This document shows, one piece after another, positions 8,652-16,642 of a DNA stretch of 50,787 bases. The DNA is from Rhizobium sp. 16-488-2b (GTDB lineage: Bacteria > Pseudomonadota > Alphaproteobacteria > Rhizobiales > Rhizobiaceae), in the NCBI RefSeq assembly GCF_017741815.1, contig NZ_JAGHMF010000041.1:1-50787 (forward strand). The letters run 5' to 3'. Below the pieces are notes generated by a model, which worked only from the letters and a program-made list of their open reading frames with translations, did not search any database and was not told the origin of the DNA. Position 1 is the stretch's first letter; each line of letters opens with the position of its first letter. Both the position numbers and the translations under genes were made by a program.

Positions 8652-11009
8652 TTAGGCAGCTTCCCAGACCTGATTTAGGATCTTGGCGGCCAGTGCCGCC
8701 TTGTCTTGCGGCAGGAAGCGACCGTAGTGTTGTTGTACGACATCGGGCGTGTCCTGAATGGCGTAGCTCGCCTGCTCGTAGGATCCGGTCTGTTTAAGGA
8801 TATGCGTCGCGAGAATGTCCCGCAGGTTATGCGGACCATGCGGCAGCAAGCCCTTGATCGCGCCTCGCCCGGTGTAGGGGTTATAAATTCCATAGCGTTG
8901 GATCACGGTCCGCCAAGCCTCGTAGAATGTGGTGGAGTTGTAGGCGGCATCAATGCTGGTCGTCTTTACCGTCTTGACGAACAGGGTCCCGGGATCTTTG
9001 GCTCCGCCGAGCAGAACTCCACGGTGCTTGTCGATATACGCGTCGAGGTATTTGTAGAGATCGAGCAAATCGGGCAGGATCAGCCGGAAGGGCTTTTGTC
9101 CGAAGAAGGAGGAGCCGGAGTTTTTGAATGCGACCGATGGGATAAGGACCTCCCACCCATGATCGCGATCGCTCCAGCGCAACTCACCGCATTTCAAGTC
9201 CTCAAGCCGACGTTCGGATGTCGGATAATGGCCGCGCGGACAGACACGCAGTTGGCGAAGGTTCTTTTGCCGCAGCCCGAGGTGTAGGCCAAGCCGAAGC
9301 AGTAGGAATGATCTGACGGCTTCGGCTGCTGGCCGAGGATACCTGCTCTCATCCGGCATGCGTTCAAGAATCTCTTCAGTGATCTTGCGATACTCCGCCA
9401 AAGGACTCTCGGCCTCGAGAACGCACATGATAGGCTCGAACGGATCGCGATGGACGCGCATGACGCGTTGGATTTCCTTCGAGCGGTTGGCGGCATGCCT
9501 ATGAAGAGCGTCGCAGGCACCGTCCCAATCACGGGCCGCGAATTCGATTTCGTCCCGCTCAACCAAACCCGAGACCGGCCTCACGTTGTTAAGCAATTCC
9601 GGGTGCTGTCGTATCCAGCCGACACCCGCGCGAGAAAGGGCTTGGGCGACCATCAGCATGTCTTCTTCCCATTTGGTATAGAAGCCGCGGCGCTGTTCTC
9701 GCCACTGCAGATACCAGTCCCAAACACCGGGGAAGATGAGTAGGCCAAAGCTCAGTTGGCTGAGTGGTACGCCGTAGCCCTTCACTGCCCCGTTTGGTGA
9801 AGCGGCCAGCGCGCCAAACATCAGGCCGAGGTGTTCGATCTTCTGAGAGGCCGTCTCCTCACCCCAGACGCCGTTTCGCTGGAAACCAATCGCGGTCAGT
9901 GTCGAGGTTTTGAAACGGATAAGGTCAGCCATCTCCATGGCAAGTCTCGGTGGCGCGTCGACAACGCCGGAAAGCAAATCAGGATCGTCGAAATCTGCCG
10001 CGACGTTCTGATTGGTGCCAGCAGCGGAGGCCAACGATCGAGAGGCAAAAGCACTGCCGCCATAGGTGACACCGGGAAAGCGGATGGCATAACGTTGCCT
10101 GCTGGCCGCCGCCTGGTATCGACGATACTCCGTGGATCCGGAAATAATTACCCGACGCACCCAATCAAGGATCTCTTCACGTTTGGTGAAGGGCAAACTG
10201 CTGAAATCATCCGGTAGGTGAAATGAAATTCTACGCCGCTCCGCCGGGCTGATGTCACCCAGATCATGGCCGTACAGTGAACGTGCCTGATGCGGCAGCT
10301 TCTCTTTTAAATACCCGTGTCGCAACCTGTAGCGCCGCTCGATGCGGCCAAGGATTGTGAAACTAGCAATAGATCGCGGCACGCGCTCGCCCTGGATCCA
10401 GGATAGCAGCGTCTTGTTGTCAAAGGTCTCATTTAGATGAACAACAGAGCGGTAAAGCTGCCAGTATGTGTCGCCAAACCGCCGCATGTGATAGGCCAGC
10501 GCGTCCTGAAAGCTTGCCGGATCTTCTGTCGCTTCGAATAGCGGTTCTGGAAAAGGACTGATCGGCTTCGGTGCAGGTCCACGCTGTGCGAAAGCTGAGT
10601 GAGTAGCATTGTCGCCTTCGCCGACGCGATGCGGCTTTCTGGTTGAGGAGGCGGCGGCTGGCTTTCTGGCTTGATCTGATTTCGCCGAGCGAAGGCTCGG
10701 CTTCCGAGTTCGCGAATCTTCGGCGGCAGGTGGCGCACCGAGCCAGCGAATGATTGCATCCAAGCCTGGCCGCATCTGCTTTTTCAGTTCTGTCGTCAAA
10801 TCGGCTTCGATCGCACACGCCTGACCGATCGTCGTCCAGTCGATATGGCCATTCAGGAGCGGGGGCGATTTTCTATAGATGATCAAACTGACTAGATAGG
10901 GCCGAATATTCTCCAGTACCCTTTTGGACGCAATCGGCGAGATACGCAGCTCGCAGAATTCTAATATCTTTCGCTGAAAATGACGTGATGACAGGTCGTT
11001 TTTGGTCAT
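8652..11009 (-). CDS. Large tyrosine recombinase/integrase, 785 aa
   Basis: A site-specific recombinase. The catalytic domain is C-terminal: Arg I is R580 in HLGLRQKNLRQL, a beta-hairpin Lys candidate is K629 (VAFKNSG), the HxxR box is H727-N-L-R730 (GPHNLRDILATH), and the nucleophile is Y762 in VVQQHYGRF. Ordinary phage or Xer recombinases have about 300-420 aa. Here about 550 extra residues lie in front, including a basic linker rich in Ser/Lys/Arg (about 98-130) and unknown helical domains. It would cut and rejoin DNA at a specific site. It is divergent from the fic gene; the 190-nt intergenic holds repeated TTAnnTAA motifs. No accessory integrase, relaxase or excisionase is adjacent. Confidence 0.9.
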   Translation of the reverse strand: MTKNDLSSRHFQRKILEFCELRISPIASKRVLENIRPYLVSLIIYRKSPPLLNGHIDWTTIGQACAIEADLTTELKKQMRPGLDAIIRWLGAPPAAEDSRTRKPSLRSAKSDQARKPAAASSTRKPHRVGEGDNATHSAFAQRGPAPKPISPFPEPLFEATEDPASFQDALAYHMRRFGDTYWQLYRSVVHLNETFDNKTLLSWIQGERVPRSIASFTILGRIERRYRLRHGYLKEKLPHQARSLYGHDLGDISPAERRRISFHLPDDFSSLPFTKREEILDWVRRVIISGSTEYRRYQAAASRQRYAIRFPGVTYGGSAFASRSLASAAGTNQNVAADFDDPDLLSGVVDAPPRLAMEMADLIRFKTSTLTAIGFQRNGVWGEETASQKIEHLGLMFGALAASPNGAVKGYGVPLSQLSFGLLIFPGVWDWYLQWREQRRGFYTKWEEDMLMVAQALSRAGVGWIRQHPELLNNVRPVSGLVERDEIEFAARDWDGACDALHRHAANRSKEIQRVMRVHRDPFEPIMCVLEAESPLAEYRKITEEILERMPDESRYPRPAAEAVRSFLLLRLGLHLGLRQKNLRQLRVCPRGHYPTSERRLEDLKCGELRWSDRDHGWEVLIPSVAFKNSGSSFFGQKPFRLILPDLLDLYKYLDAYIDKHRGVLLGGAKDPGTLFVKTVKTTSIDAAYNSTTFYEAWRTVIQRYGIYNPYTGRGAIKGLLPHGPHNLRDILATHILKQTGSYEQASYAIQDTPDVVQQHYGRFLPQDKAALAAKILNQVWEAA

Positions 11010-11113
11010 GCTCTTTCCGTTTCTCTCGGCGCTAATGCCGAGGGCGAGCGGGAATATGGAGTGAGCTTTAAGAAAGGATGTATCGGGTCTGACACTGTGA
11101 ATGCTGTGTCCGC

Positions 11114-11178
11114 GTTAATTAAGCGCGCTTATCTAAGTCCGTCGCTTAATTAAGTGAAAGACGTCTTGCTTAAATAAC
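11114..11178. repeat. Cluster of CGCTTAnnTAAG motifs, including an 11-bp inverted repeat
   Basis: TTAATTAAGCG (11115-11125) and CGCTTAATTAA (11143-11153) form a perfect 11-bp inverted repeat with a 17-nt spacer. Related copies are CGCTTATCTAAG (11126-11137) and TGCTTAAATAAC (11167-11178). They lie between two divergent genes, 22 to 85 nt before the fic ATG. They could be operator half-sites for the recombinase or Fic winged helix, or recombinase arm/core sites. Confidence 0.6.
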
Positions 11179-11199
11179 GACCGTGTCTGATAATGGGTC

Positions 11200-12381
11200 A
11201 TGTCAGATTCCCAACCCAAAAATCGCTTGGGTCGCTTCGTCGAGACGACCGCTGCCAGTGAAACAGTGTCGGCTTTCGTACCTCCACCATTGCCGCCCGA
11301 ACCGGCGATCGATGTGCTTTCATTGCTGGAGCGTCTCAGCTTGGCTGAGCGCGCGCTAGGTCGGCTGGACGGTATCACAATGTTGCTGCCGCGGCAGGAG
11401 CTGTTTCTCTATATGTATGTGAGAAAGGAAGCTGTTCTTTCCTCGCAGATCGAAGGAACGCAGTCGACGCTTTCCGATCTCTTGTGGTTTGAGACGGAAG
11501 CGCAGGCTGGGCAGCCGGTCGATGATATTCGTGAAGTCTCCAACTATGTTGATGCCATGATGTATGGTCTGGAGCGGCTGGAAACGCTGCCCATGTCATT
11601 GCGTCTGATCCGTGAAATGCACGCCAGGCTCCTACAAAGTGGGCGAGGCGGCTCCAAGGATCCAGGAGAGTTCCGCCGCTCGCAAAATTGGATTGGCGGC
11701 ACGCGTCCCGGTAACGCACTCTTTGTGCCGCCACCCATCACTGAAATGGCCGGTTGCCTGGATGCTTTCGAGCACTTCATCCATGACGACCAATCGCGGC
11801 TACCAGCGCTCATCAAAGCCGGCCTGCTGCATGTGCAGTTTGAAACAATCCATCCATTTCTCGATGGCAACGGCCGTATCGGCCGCCTGCTCGTAACCCT
11901 ATATCTTTGCATGAATGGCGTTCTGAGAAAGCCGCTGCTATACCTTAGCCTCTATCTGAAGTCCCATCGGCGAGAATATTATCGGCTACTGCAAGAGGTT
12001 CGCGAACAGGGAAACTGGGAAGCCTGGCTAGACTTTTTCCTTGCCGGCGTGGCCGATACAGCCAATCAGGCTTTTGAGGCTGCAACTCAGATCGTCGCTC
12101 TTTTCAAGGAAGATCGGGAGCGGATCACCATAGAGAGCGATAGAGCAGGGTCGGCGCTACGCATTCACGAGCTTTTCCAGCAGAATCCTTTTCACACGGC
12201 GAACCAGATTGTCCAGATTACAGGTTTGTCTGCGCCAACGGTCAACGCAGCGCTCGCCGATCTGGAGCGCTTAGGCATCGTTGATGAAGTAACCGGCCGC
12301 AAGCGAGGTCGCGTGTTCAGCTATCGAAGATATCTTGCAATTCTAAGCGAAGGCACCGATCCTCTACCGCTCAGTTCATGA
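11200..12381 (+). CDS. Fic family AMP-transferase, class II, with winged-helix C-terminus
   Basis: A Fic (filamentation induced by cAMP) protein that would transfer AMP or a similar group from a nucleotide to target protein hydroxyls. The active loop IHPFLDGNGRIGR is complete, with catalytic H218, D222 and both glycines. The N-terminal inhibitory helix motif (S/T)xxxEG is present at residues 81-86 (SSQIEG), which makes it a class II self-inhibited Fic. After the Fic core, residues about 310-385 form a winged helix-turn-helix (TANQIVQITGLSAPTVNAALADLERLG, written here only to show the HTH position). At 393 aa the length is typical. The start is ATG 11200. No separate antitoxin is adjacent, as expected for class II. 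Confidence 0.93.
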   Translation: MSDSQPKNRLGRFVETTAASETVSAFVPPPLPPEPAIDVLSLLERLSLAERALGRLDGITMLLPRQELFLYMYVRKEAVLSSQIEGTQSTLSDLLWFETEAQAGQPVDDIREVSNYVDAMMYGLERLETLPMSLRLIREMHARLLQSGRGGSKDPGEFRRSQNWIGGTRPGNALFVPPPITEMAGCLDAFEHFIHDDQSRLPALIKAGLLHVQFETIHPFLDGNGRIGRLLVTLYLCMNGVLRKPLLYLSLYLKSHRREYYRLLQEVREQGNWEAWLDFFLAGVADTANQAFEAATQIVALFKEDRERITIESDRAGSALRIHELFQQNPFHTANQIVQITGLSAPTVNAALADLERLGIVDEVTGRKRGRVFSYRRYLAILSEGTDPLPLSS

Positions 12382-12437
12382 CAAATTTATGGATCGCAGA
12401 TTCGATTTTCGAGTGGAAACACAACGGTCGCCCGGCC

Positions 12438-12914
12438 GGCAACGGCTGGCGCCGATCGACCAATAATGCGCGATTCGGTCTCGACTGCTTCAACCGGACC
12501 GGAACGTCGCAGTCGAACACGTTCGACAACCGGCCGAATAAAACGCAGTATTTCTACACCGACTGCGACGCTGTCGGTAAATAGCTTTCCGGGAACGGCA
12601 GCTGTTCCGTCACTTTCGCGAAATGACAGGAGCCACCGGTCAATGGCTTCTGGTCGTTAACGCTCTACAACGACAAGCGTCTGTTCCATACGAATGAGTT
12701 CAAGCGGTATTCTCTCGGTACCAAGAGCAAGAACCTTAAGCGAAACAGCGACGGCTCGCTCACGCTCAAAGTTGGCGCGAAGTCTCCGGGCAAGGACAAC
12801 GAAACAAACTAGCCTCCCGCACCGGACGGAACGCTCTCGCTCTACATCCGCGCTTACTGGGGCAAAGAAGGTATCTTGGGCGGCTCATGGCAACCGCCCA
12901 GATCAAAGCGTTGG
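12438..12914 (+). pseudogene. DUF1254/DUF1214 protein, C-terminal remnant with three in-frame stops
   Basis: One continuous reading frame carries the C-terminal DUF1214 signature: NNARFG, FDNRPNKTQYFYTD, then PPVNGFWSLTLYN, KRYSLGTKSKNLK, NSDGSLTL, SPGKDNE, PAPDGTLSLYIRAYWGKE and WQPP. It is interrupted by TAG at 12582, TGA at 12624 and TAG at 12810. The last replaces the expected Trp of the NWLPAP motif, and the others sit where Gln and Gly/Arg would be expected. No indel has occurred, so inactivation is recent, by point mutations. The N-terminal DUF1254 half is absent, replaced by the fic gene whose stop is 57 nt upstream. Confidence 0.85.
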
Positions 12915-13114
12915 AGGCTTGACAGAACGCCAGTGAGAGCGGCGGGGTAAGTTTTGTGCCCGTCAGTAGTGGTGGTGATCGGGAACGCTCTAACTAGCGC
13001 AATCTTGTCGTGACAGTAGTCGGCCTCCGGCCCGATCAGCTCACGCAATAAGCGTTGCCCAGCTCTACAACCTTTTACGCATTGGCTACTGGATGACCCG
13101 GAGAAAACTATTGG
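12915..13114. other. Short unassigned gap before the csp promoter
   Basis: A minus-strand frame here contains TTDGHKTYPAALTG, faintly like the DDE transposases of IS6-type elements. It is too short and isolated to call. No terminal repeats seen. Confidence 0.2.
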
Positions 13115-13142
13115 TTGACTTTTGTGGAAAGTTCTCTATTTT
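13115..13142 (+). promoter_or_regulatory. Candidate promoter of the cold-shock gene
   Basis: TTGACT (13115-13120) is followed about 15-17 nt later by an AT-rich CTATTTTTA element. If used, the mRNA has a leader of roughly 145 nt before the ATG at 13294. Long structured leaders are characteristic of csp mRNAs. Confidence 0.4.
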
Positions 13143-13293
13143 TAGTTTTATCGATCTTTTGCTTGCCGAGCTTTGTCTACCGCGCGATTGGCACCGCGCT
13201 CTATTCGAACCTTCTCTTTCAAAAATAGTCGTATCACCGTCCGCGAAGCGTCGCTTCCGCGGTCCCTCACTCTATGCTTTGAAAGGGTTCATT

Positions 13294-13503
13294 ATGACCA
13301 CAGGCACAGTAAAATGGTTCAATTCCACAAAGGGCTTCGGCTTCATTCAGCCGGATAACGGCGGCGCTGATGCGTTCGTCCATATCTCTGCCGTCGAGCG
13401 TGCGGGAATGCGCGAAATCGTCGAGGGCCAGAAGATCGGCTATGATCTCGAGCGCGACGCCAAGTCCGGCAAGATGTCTGCCTGCAACCTGCAAGCTGCA
13501 TAA
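13294..13503 (+). CDS. Cold-shock domain protein, 69 aa
   Basis: A CspA-family single-stranded nucleic-acid-binding beta barrel and RNA chaperone. It opens TTGTVKWFNSTKGFGFI (RNP1 region KGFGFI) and continues DAFVHISAVE (RNP2, VHIS), then GQKIGYDLERD and the closing strand. It has the normal length. The frame is open far upstream, but ATG 13294 is the family start. A long AT-containing leader precedes it. It is followed by an inverted repeat, a stem-loop terminator and then a second small gene, an arrangement I recall around other rhizobial csp genes. Confidence 0.95.
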   Translation: MTTGTVKWFNSTKGFGFIQPDNGGADAFVHISAVERAGMREIVEGQKIGYDLERDAKSGKMSACNLQAA

Positions 13504-13514
13504 TTGAACGTGCG

Positions 13515-13548
13515 GTCCCATTGACCACGGATGTAATGGCAATGGGAC
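13515..13548 (+). repeat. Inverted repeat just after csp
   Basis: GTCCCATTG (13515-13523) pairs perfectly with CAATGGGAC (13540-13548) over a 16-nt loop, 12 nt after the csp stop. There is no T-run, so it may be a 3' stabilising stem or RNase-processing structure rather than a terminator. Confidence 0.5.
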
Positions 13549-13561
13549 AGCGCGTTTGAAG

Positions 13562-13587
13562 GGCCGGGCCAAGTTGTCCGGCCTTTT
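13562..13587 (+). terminator. Rho-independent terminator or attenuator between csp and the next gene
   Basis: GGCCGG (13562-13567), 10-nt loop, CCGGCC (13578-13583), then TTTT. It lies 59 nt after the csp stop and 31 nt before the next ATG, so it would end csp transcription or limit read-through into the small downstream gene. Confidence 0.6.
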
Positions 13588-13618
13588 CGCATCTACCCAC
13601 GAAACCCAAGGAGGTTTC

Positions 13619-13801
13619 ATGACCCCGAGCAAATCTAGACAGCAGGCCGAGATCGCATTCGACCGCGTTCAATCCCAGTTCTTCGCGCGCGGCCAAGCCG
13701 TCGAGGAGCTTGAGACTGAAGAACAGGTGCGACAGGCTAAGACCCAACGGCTTCGCGAAGCACGGCTAGCTCGCGACGAGGCGAGAGATCAAACTCGCTG
13801 A
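13619..13801 (+). CDS. Small helical protein downstream of csp, 60 aa
   Basis: MTPSKSRQQAEIAFDRVQ opens the protein, followed by a long charged helix (VEELETEEQVRQAKTQRL). It has an excellent ribosome site (AAGGAGG, 5-6 nt spacing). It is almost entirely helical, rich in Arg, Glu and Gln, with no Cys. Similar small proteins with an FxRVQSQFFARGQAVEE core follow csp genes in rhizobia, from memory. It may be an RNA- or ribosome-related partner of the cold-shock protein; this is inference. Confidence 0.75.
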   Translation: MTPSKSRQQAEIAFDRVQSQFFARGQAVEELETEEQVRQAKTQRLREARLARDEARDQTR

Positions 13802-13831
13802 ATTAGATTCCGTCGCGAGGTGTGATGTTGC

Positions 13832-13860
13832 GTCACGAGACGCACGCCAGCGATCGTGAC
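13832..13860. repeat. Inverted repeat GTCACGA / TCGTGAC
   Basis: GTCACGA (13832-13838) and TCGTGAC (13854-13860) are perfectly complementary with a 15-nt spacer. The repeat sits between two small plus-strand genes. No T-run follows; it could be an operator or mRNA stem. Confidence 0.3.
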
Positions 13861-13939
13861 ACGATACGATTGTACGATGTTGCACCTTATCGCCTTGCCA
13901 ATATGCCAGCTATGGTCGCGGAAATGAAGGGACCTATCC

Positions 13940-14128
13940 ATGTCAGAAGAAAAGCAATCACTATCCGTAGTTGTTCGATCCGATGACGAGGGTCATTGGG
14001 TGGAATGGAATAACGACGGCGCCACCGGATCGCTGGGACCATACCAAACCGAGAAGATGTCTGCAGATGTGCGCACCGCCAAAGAACGCGAGTTCACTCA
14101 AAACGCAGGTCACATCGACGACGCTTGA
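13940..14128 (+). CDS. Hypothetical protein, 62 aa
   Basis: MSEEKQSLSVVVRSDDEGHWVEWNNDG... is an acidic, beta-rich small protein. The N-terminal half reads as two strands around HWVEW; the C-terminal half is a charged helix. Upstream AAGGGACC offers a possible ribosome site. I do not recognise the family, but the composition and codon use look real. Confidence 0.6.
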   Translation: MSEEKQSLSVVVRSDDEGHWVEWNNDGATGSLGPYQTEKMSADVRTAKEREFTQNAGHIDDA

Positions 14129-14130
14129 CT

Positions 14131-14570
14131 ACGTGCACACAGCTCTGGGGTGGCGTGATGGCTTTCCTCCTACCATCGCCAGTCGGTCCGCCAATAGTTC
14201 GCGGATCATCGTCACGACTTCGGCGGAGACGTAGGGCTTTTTGAGGAAGGGCGAACCTCGGGGATGCTGCCCGACTTCAGCTGACGGTAGCCAGATGTCA
14301 CGATGATTTTGATCGGCGGCCAGCGATCGGGCACGAATGGTGCGAATTTCAGACCGTGCATGCTTCCCGGCATGTTCACGTCAGTGAATGCCAGCCGGGT
14401 CTCTCGATGGCCTTCAAGGACCGCGATGGCCTCGTCCGCGGTCCTAGCCTCAAACACGACGAAAGCCTCATGTTCGAGCTCCCCCTGTGATTGACAGGCG
14501 AAGAAGCGGTTCGTCATCGACAACGAGTACAACTACTGGGTTCTTGGGCACGCGCAGCTCGCTTCTCTAA
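14131..14570 (-). pseudogene. Response-regulator receiver, frameshifted twice
   Basis: The three parts of one receiver lie in three frames on the minus strand. Near 14550 there is VVVLVVDDEPLLRL (acidic pocket). In the next frame come ARTADEAIAVLEGH, LAFTDVNMPGSMHGLKFA (phospho-acceptor Asp) and RWPPIKIIVTSGYR. In the third frame come GSPFLKKPYVSAEVV and MIRELL (conserved Lys). Two indels, near 14490 and 14255, separate them. No output domain follows, so the parent was a single-domain CheY-like or FixJ-receiver-only protein. It cannot make a functional receiver. Confidence 0.85.
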
Positions 14571-14864
14571 AAGAGTATGCTCCCGAAGCTTGGCGCGAGC
14601 TTGATACCTTAGCGAGTAAAACTACCCCTACCGTTCAAAGATCCAGTGGCGGGCGTCGCTCTTTTAAGAAAGTCGCCGCCGTTCTATGTTACCGGGTCGC
14701 AGGGTCAGGTGTACTTGCGCTTTGCCTTCGGCTTGAAGGCTACCAGCAGCTATTTCAGCTCACACCCTTCGAGCGGGTTCGTCCACATCGACTAAGGGCT
14801 TTCTGGTCGCGAGCGCCTATTCTATGCGCGGAAAGAAATCACCCCAGTCCGGGCGAACTCGCAG
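14571..14864. other. Gap with no recognised gene
   Basis: No open frame with protein-like sequence or a ribosome site is visible here; it borders a broken receiver gene and is probably decayed DNA. Confidence 0.3.
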
Positions 14865-15137
14865 TTATTGAAGCGTCTTGCCGATTTCTCCGACTTCGAA
14901 CCGCGCTAGCAGTCCAGCGGCCTCCCTGATCACGGAAGTGGCCGCGTCGGAGAAATCCGCGGCAATCTGGACTTGGTTGACACGAATCTCGTCGGAAAGC
15001 TTGTGAAGCATCTTCCATATTGGGTCGCCCTCGTGGTGGGCGATCGATGCGGAGACATCAAGGCGATTGACAAGGTTGCCCAGAACGATCTCTCGCTGCT
15101 CAATGCTCATATTTTGAAAGCGAATGGCCTCGGACAT
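14865..15137 (-). CDS. Small helical protein, family A (first copy), 90 aa
   Basis: Unrecognised. It starts MSEAIRFQNMSIEQREIVL at 15137 (CGGAG ribosome site). The conserved centre is IAHHEGDPIWKMLHKLSDEI, and the end is a helix with AAGLLARFEV. It is clearly paralogous to the protein at 17460-17729: both have the pattern F-x-x-M-x-I-x-x-R, then L-x-x-x-L-x-(V/I), then IA-x-H-x-GDPIWK, then AAD and LL-x-x-FE. All predicted helices, no Cys, no membrane segment. A family B gene lies 160 nt upstream on the same strand. Confidence 0.7.
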   Translation of the reverse strand: MSEAIRFQNMSIEQREIVLGNLVNRLDVSASIAHHEGDPIWKMLHKLSDEIRVNQVQIAADFSDAATSVIREAAGLLARFEVGEIGKTLQ

Positions 15138-15296
15138 GATCGCGCTCCGTATTGGGTGCTGTCCGAAAATTGACCGAGAGATGGGTGACAACCATTCTCC
15201 GAAAAGCATTGACAATGAGATAACGCTTAGCGAGGCGATTTCAACTGGAGGAATGACCAGTGTCCAGGGTTCCAGACGATTGTTTTGCGTTGTCGT

Positions 15297-15575
15297 TTAA
15301 TCGCACCAGTCGAAAGCGTTTCTGGATAGCTCCACGTATTCCTTGAGATAGAAGAAAACCTCTCCCTCGATGGAACTCACGACCGTCTCATACTCGCCTA
15401 TGTCCGACAATGGAGCGGAACTGTTCCTCAATCGTCCCAGATGGAGTACGGCAAGGCTATAGCACTCGAGCAATTCGGCAACTGTGTGCCGCGCGCTTCT
15501 GAACCGCCTGATCTGCGGAAGCTTCATTGCAAGAAGCGCCCAGCCGTGGGTACTATGATCGATGCCTGTTTTCAT
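15297..15575 (-). CDS. Small helical protein, family B (first copy), 92 aa
   Basis: Unrecognised. MKTGIDHSTHGWALLAMKLPQIR opens a helical protein with a middle segment ELLECYSLAVLHLGRLR and an end segment EGEVFFYLKEYVE. It matches the protein at 17726-18004 along its whole length (IDHxxHGWALLAxxLPxIRxF, C-x-x-YS-x-AVL, EYE, IE-x-EV-x-F). It is transcribed ahead of the family A gene, whereas in the other copy the order is A then B. Codon use looks like real coding. Confidence 0.7.
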   Translation of the reverse strand: MKTGIDHSTHGWALLAMKLPQIRRFRSARHTVAELLECYSLAVLHLGRLRNSSAPLSDIGEYETVVSSIEGEVFFYLKEYVELSRNAFDWCD

Positions 15576-15792
15576 GTACAGTCATATAATTGGGCTATCG
15601 TGACATGTTACTAAAGTATTCATTGAGATCAAGAGCTACCTAGGTGCGTAAGCGCATGTTTACGGCTGAACCGGCGCTAAGGGGTTGCATTCCATATGCC
15701 GACGGATCCGACCGATAGCGCCGGCTAGTCGCCAGTTTCAACTGGAGCCGTCGACGATGTTGGAACATCCGCAACTTCCGAGACCCGTCAGA
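15576..15792. other. Gap between family B gene and the PAS gene
   Basis: No gene or clear signal identified in about 215 nt; it presumably contains the minus-strand promoter of the B/A pair. Confidence 0.3.
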
Positions 15793-16197
15793 TCACTGTT
15801 TCGACTGACCCCTGATATCGACGGCCGGCACAACGATTCCGGCATAAGCTGCTAATGATCCGTCTTTCCGATGAAATGCCCGGCCGAAAGATGCGACGTG
15901 AGTGTATTTACCGTCGGTGCCCATAACTCGGTACACGTGCTGCTGTGGAACATCGGCCACGATAGTCTCTGTTATTGCCTGAGATAGCCCGGCTTTGTCT
16001 TCCGGGTGAACCCGCACAAGGTAAGTCTCGATGGGCAGACCGTGTTTGGCTTCTTGGGGGTCGAGACCGAATAGGGTTGCCAAGGCACTATCTGCAAACA
16101 CGACGTTGTTTTCGACGTCCCAGTTGAAAATGCCGGAGTCCGTTGTCTCCTCGAGCGAGGCACGGACGGAAAAGACCTTTTCAAGACCGGACGACAT
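15793..16197 (-). CDS. Stand-alone PAS domain protein, 134 aa
   Basis: A single PAS_3-type sensor domain without an output domain. ETTDSGIFNWDVENNVVFADSALATLFGL is the N-cap and first strands (given as a region, about residues 17-45); RVHPEDKAGL is the typical PAS_3 turn; HVYRVMGTDGKYTHVASFGR and AYAGIVVPAVDI are the last strands. Such short proteins may bind a ligand and partner with a kinase in trans. It resembles the second PAS of the hybrid kinase at 4156-6264. It could also be the remnant of a longer kinase, but no kinase sequence follows. Confidence 0.85.
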   Translation of the reverse strand: MSSGLEKVFSVRASLEETTDSGIFNWDVENNVVFADSALATLFGLDPQEAKHGLPIETYLVRVHPEDKAGLSQAITETIVADVPQQHVYRVMGTDGKYTHVASFGRAFHRKDGSLAAYAGIVVPAVDIRGQSKQ

Positions 16198-16327
16198 CTC
16201 GCTTCACTCCATATGCTTCAGGGAAGCTAATGCTAAGTCGAGCAACTTCAAGAAGCAGTGCCGGCTGAAAGCCACAACCGTTAAGCTCATCGTCTAACTG
16301 CGCGCGCAAAGTGCAAACAAGAAGCAA

Positions 16328-16642
16328 GGTGGTCATGCCGCCGGGCTGCGCACCACAGTATTGGTCGGCTTGGCTGCCTGCATAGCGATGATCCAGGCAA
16401 ACCTCCTGCTTTCCACCAGCGAGAGCGCCAACGGATCGATGGACATCTTGCGCTCTCGCCAGCGGGCTGACGACGGCGGCAACGCTCTGGGTGATAACCG
16501 CCATCGGCCTTTCCTTCTGCGGCGGCCAGATCATGTCGGCGCCGTCGAGTCGGTCGTCGCCCTCGCCGTCCTTTCGCCGCTGAAACATGTGACCGGCTGG
16601 CTCGCGTGTGAGCGGATGACTTCGGTCACAGGAGTCTTCTGA
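16328..16642 (+). pseudogene. MgtC/SapB family membrane protein, internally deleted and frameshifted
   Basis: Pieces of an MgtC-like protein lie in neighbouring frames. First comes HAAGLRTTVLVGLAACIAM with ANLLLSTS (the family GRxAGLRTxxLVG segment). After a junction near 16455, in another frame, comes SGLTTAATLWVITAIGLSF-CGGQ. Then, back in the first frame, come ALAVLSPLK and a diverged tail. The GFIGAGxI segment expected between the first two pieces is missing, so about 30-40 residues have been lost. No start codon remains. MgtC proteins are implicated in growth at low magnesium and survival in host cells, but this copy is dead. Confidence 0.75.

Noticed and set aside
12915..13048. Possible transposase fragment (TTDGHKTYPAAL) on the minus strand
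   Set aside because: Too short, no DDE residues in context, no terminal inverted repeats or target duplication found.
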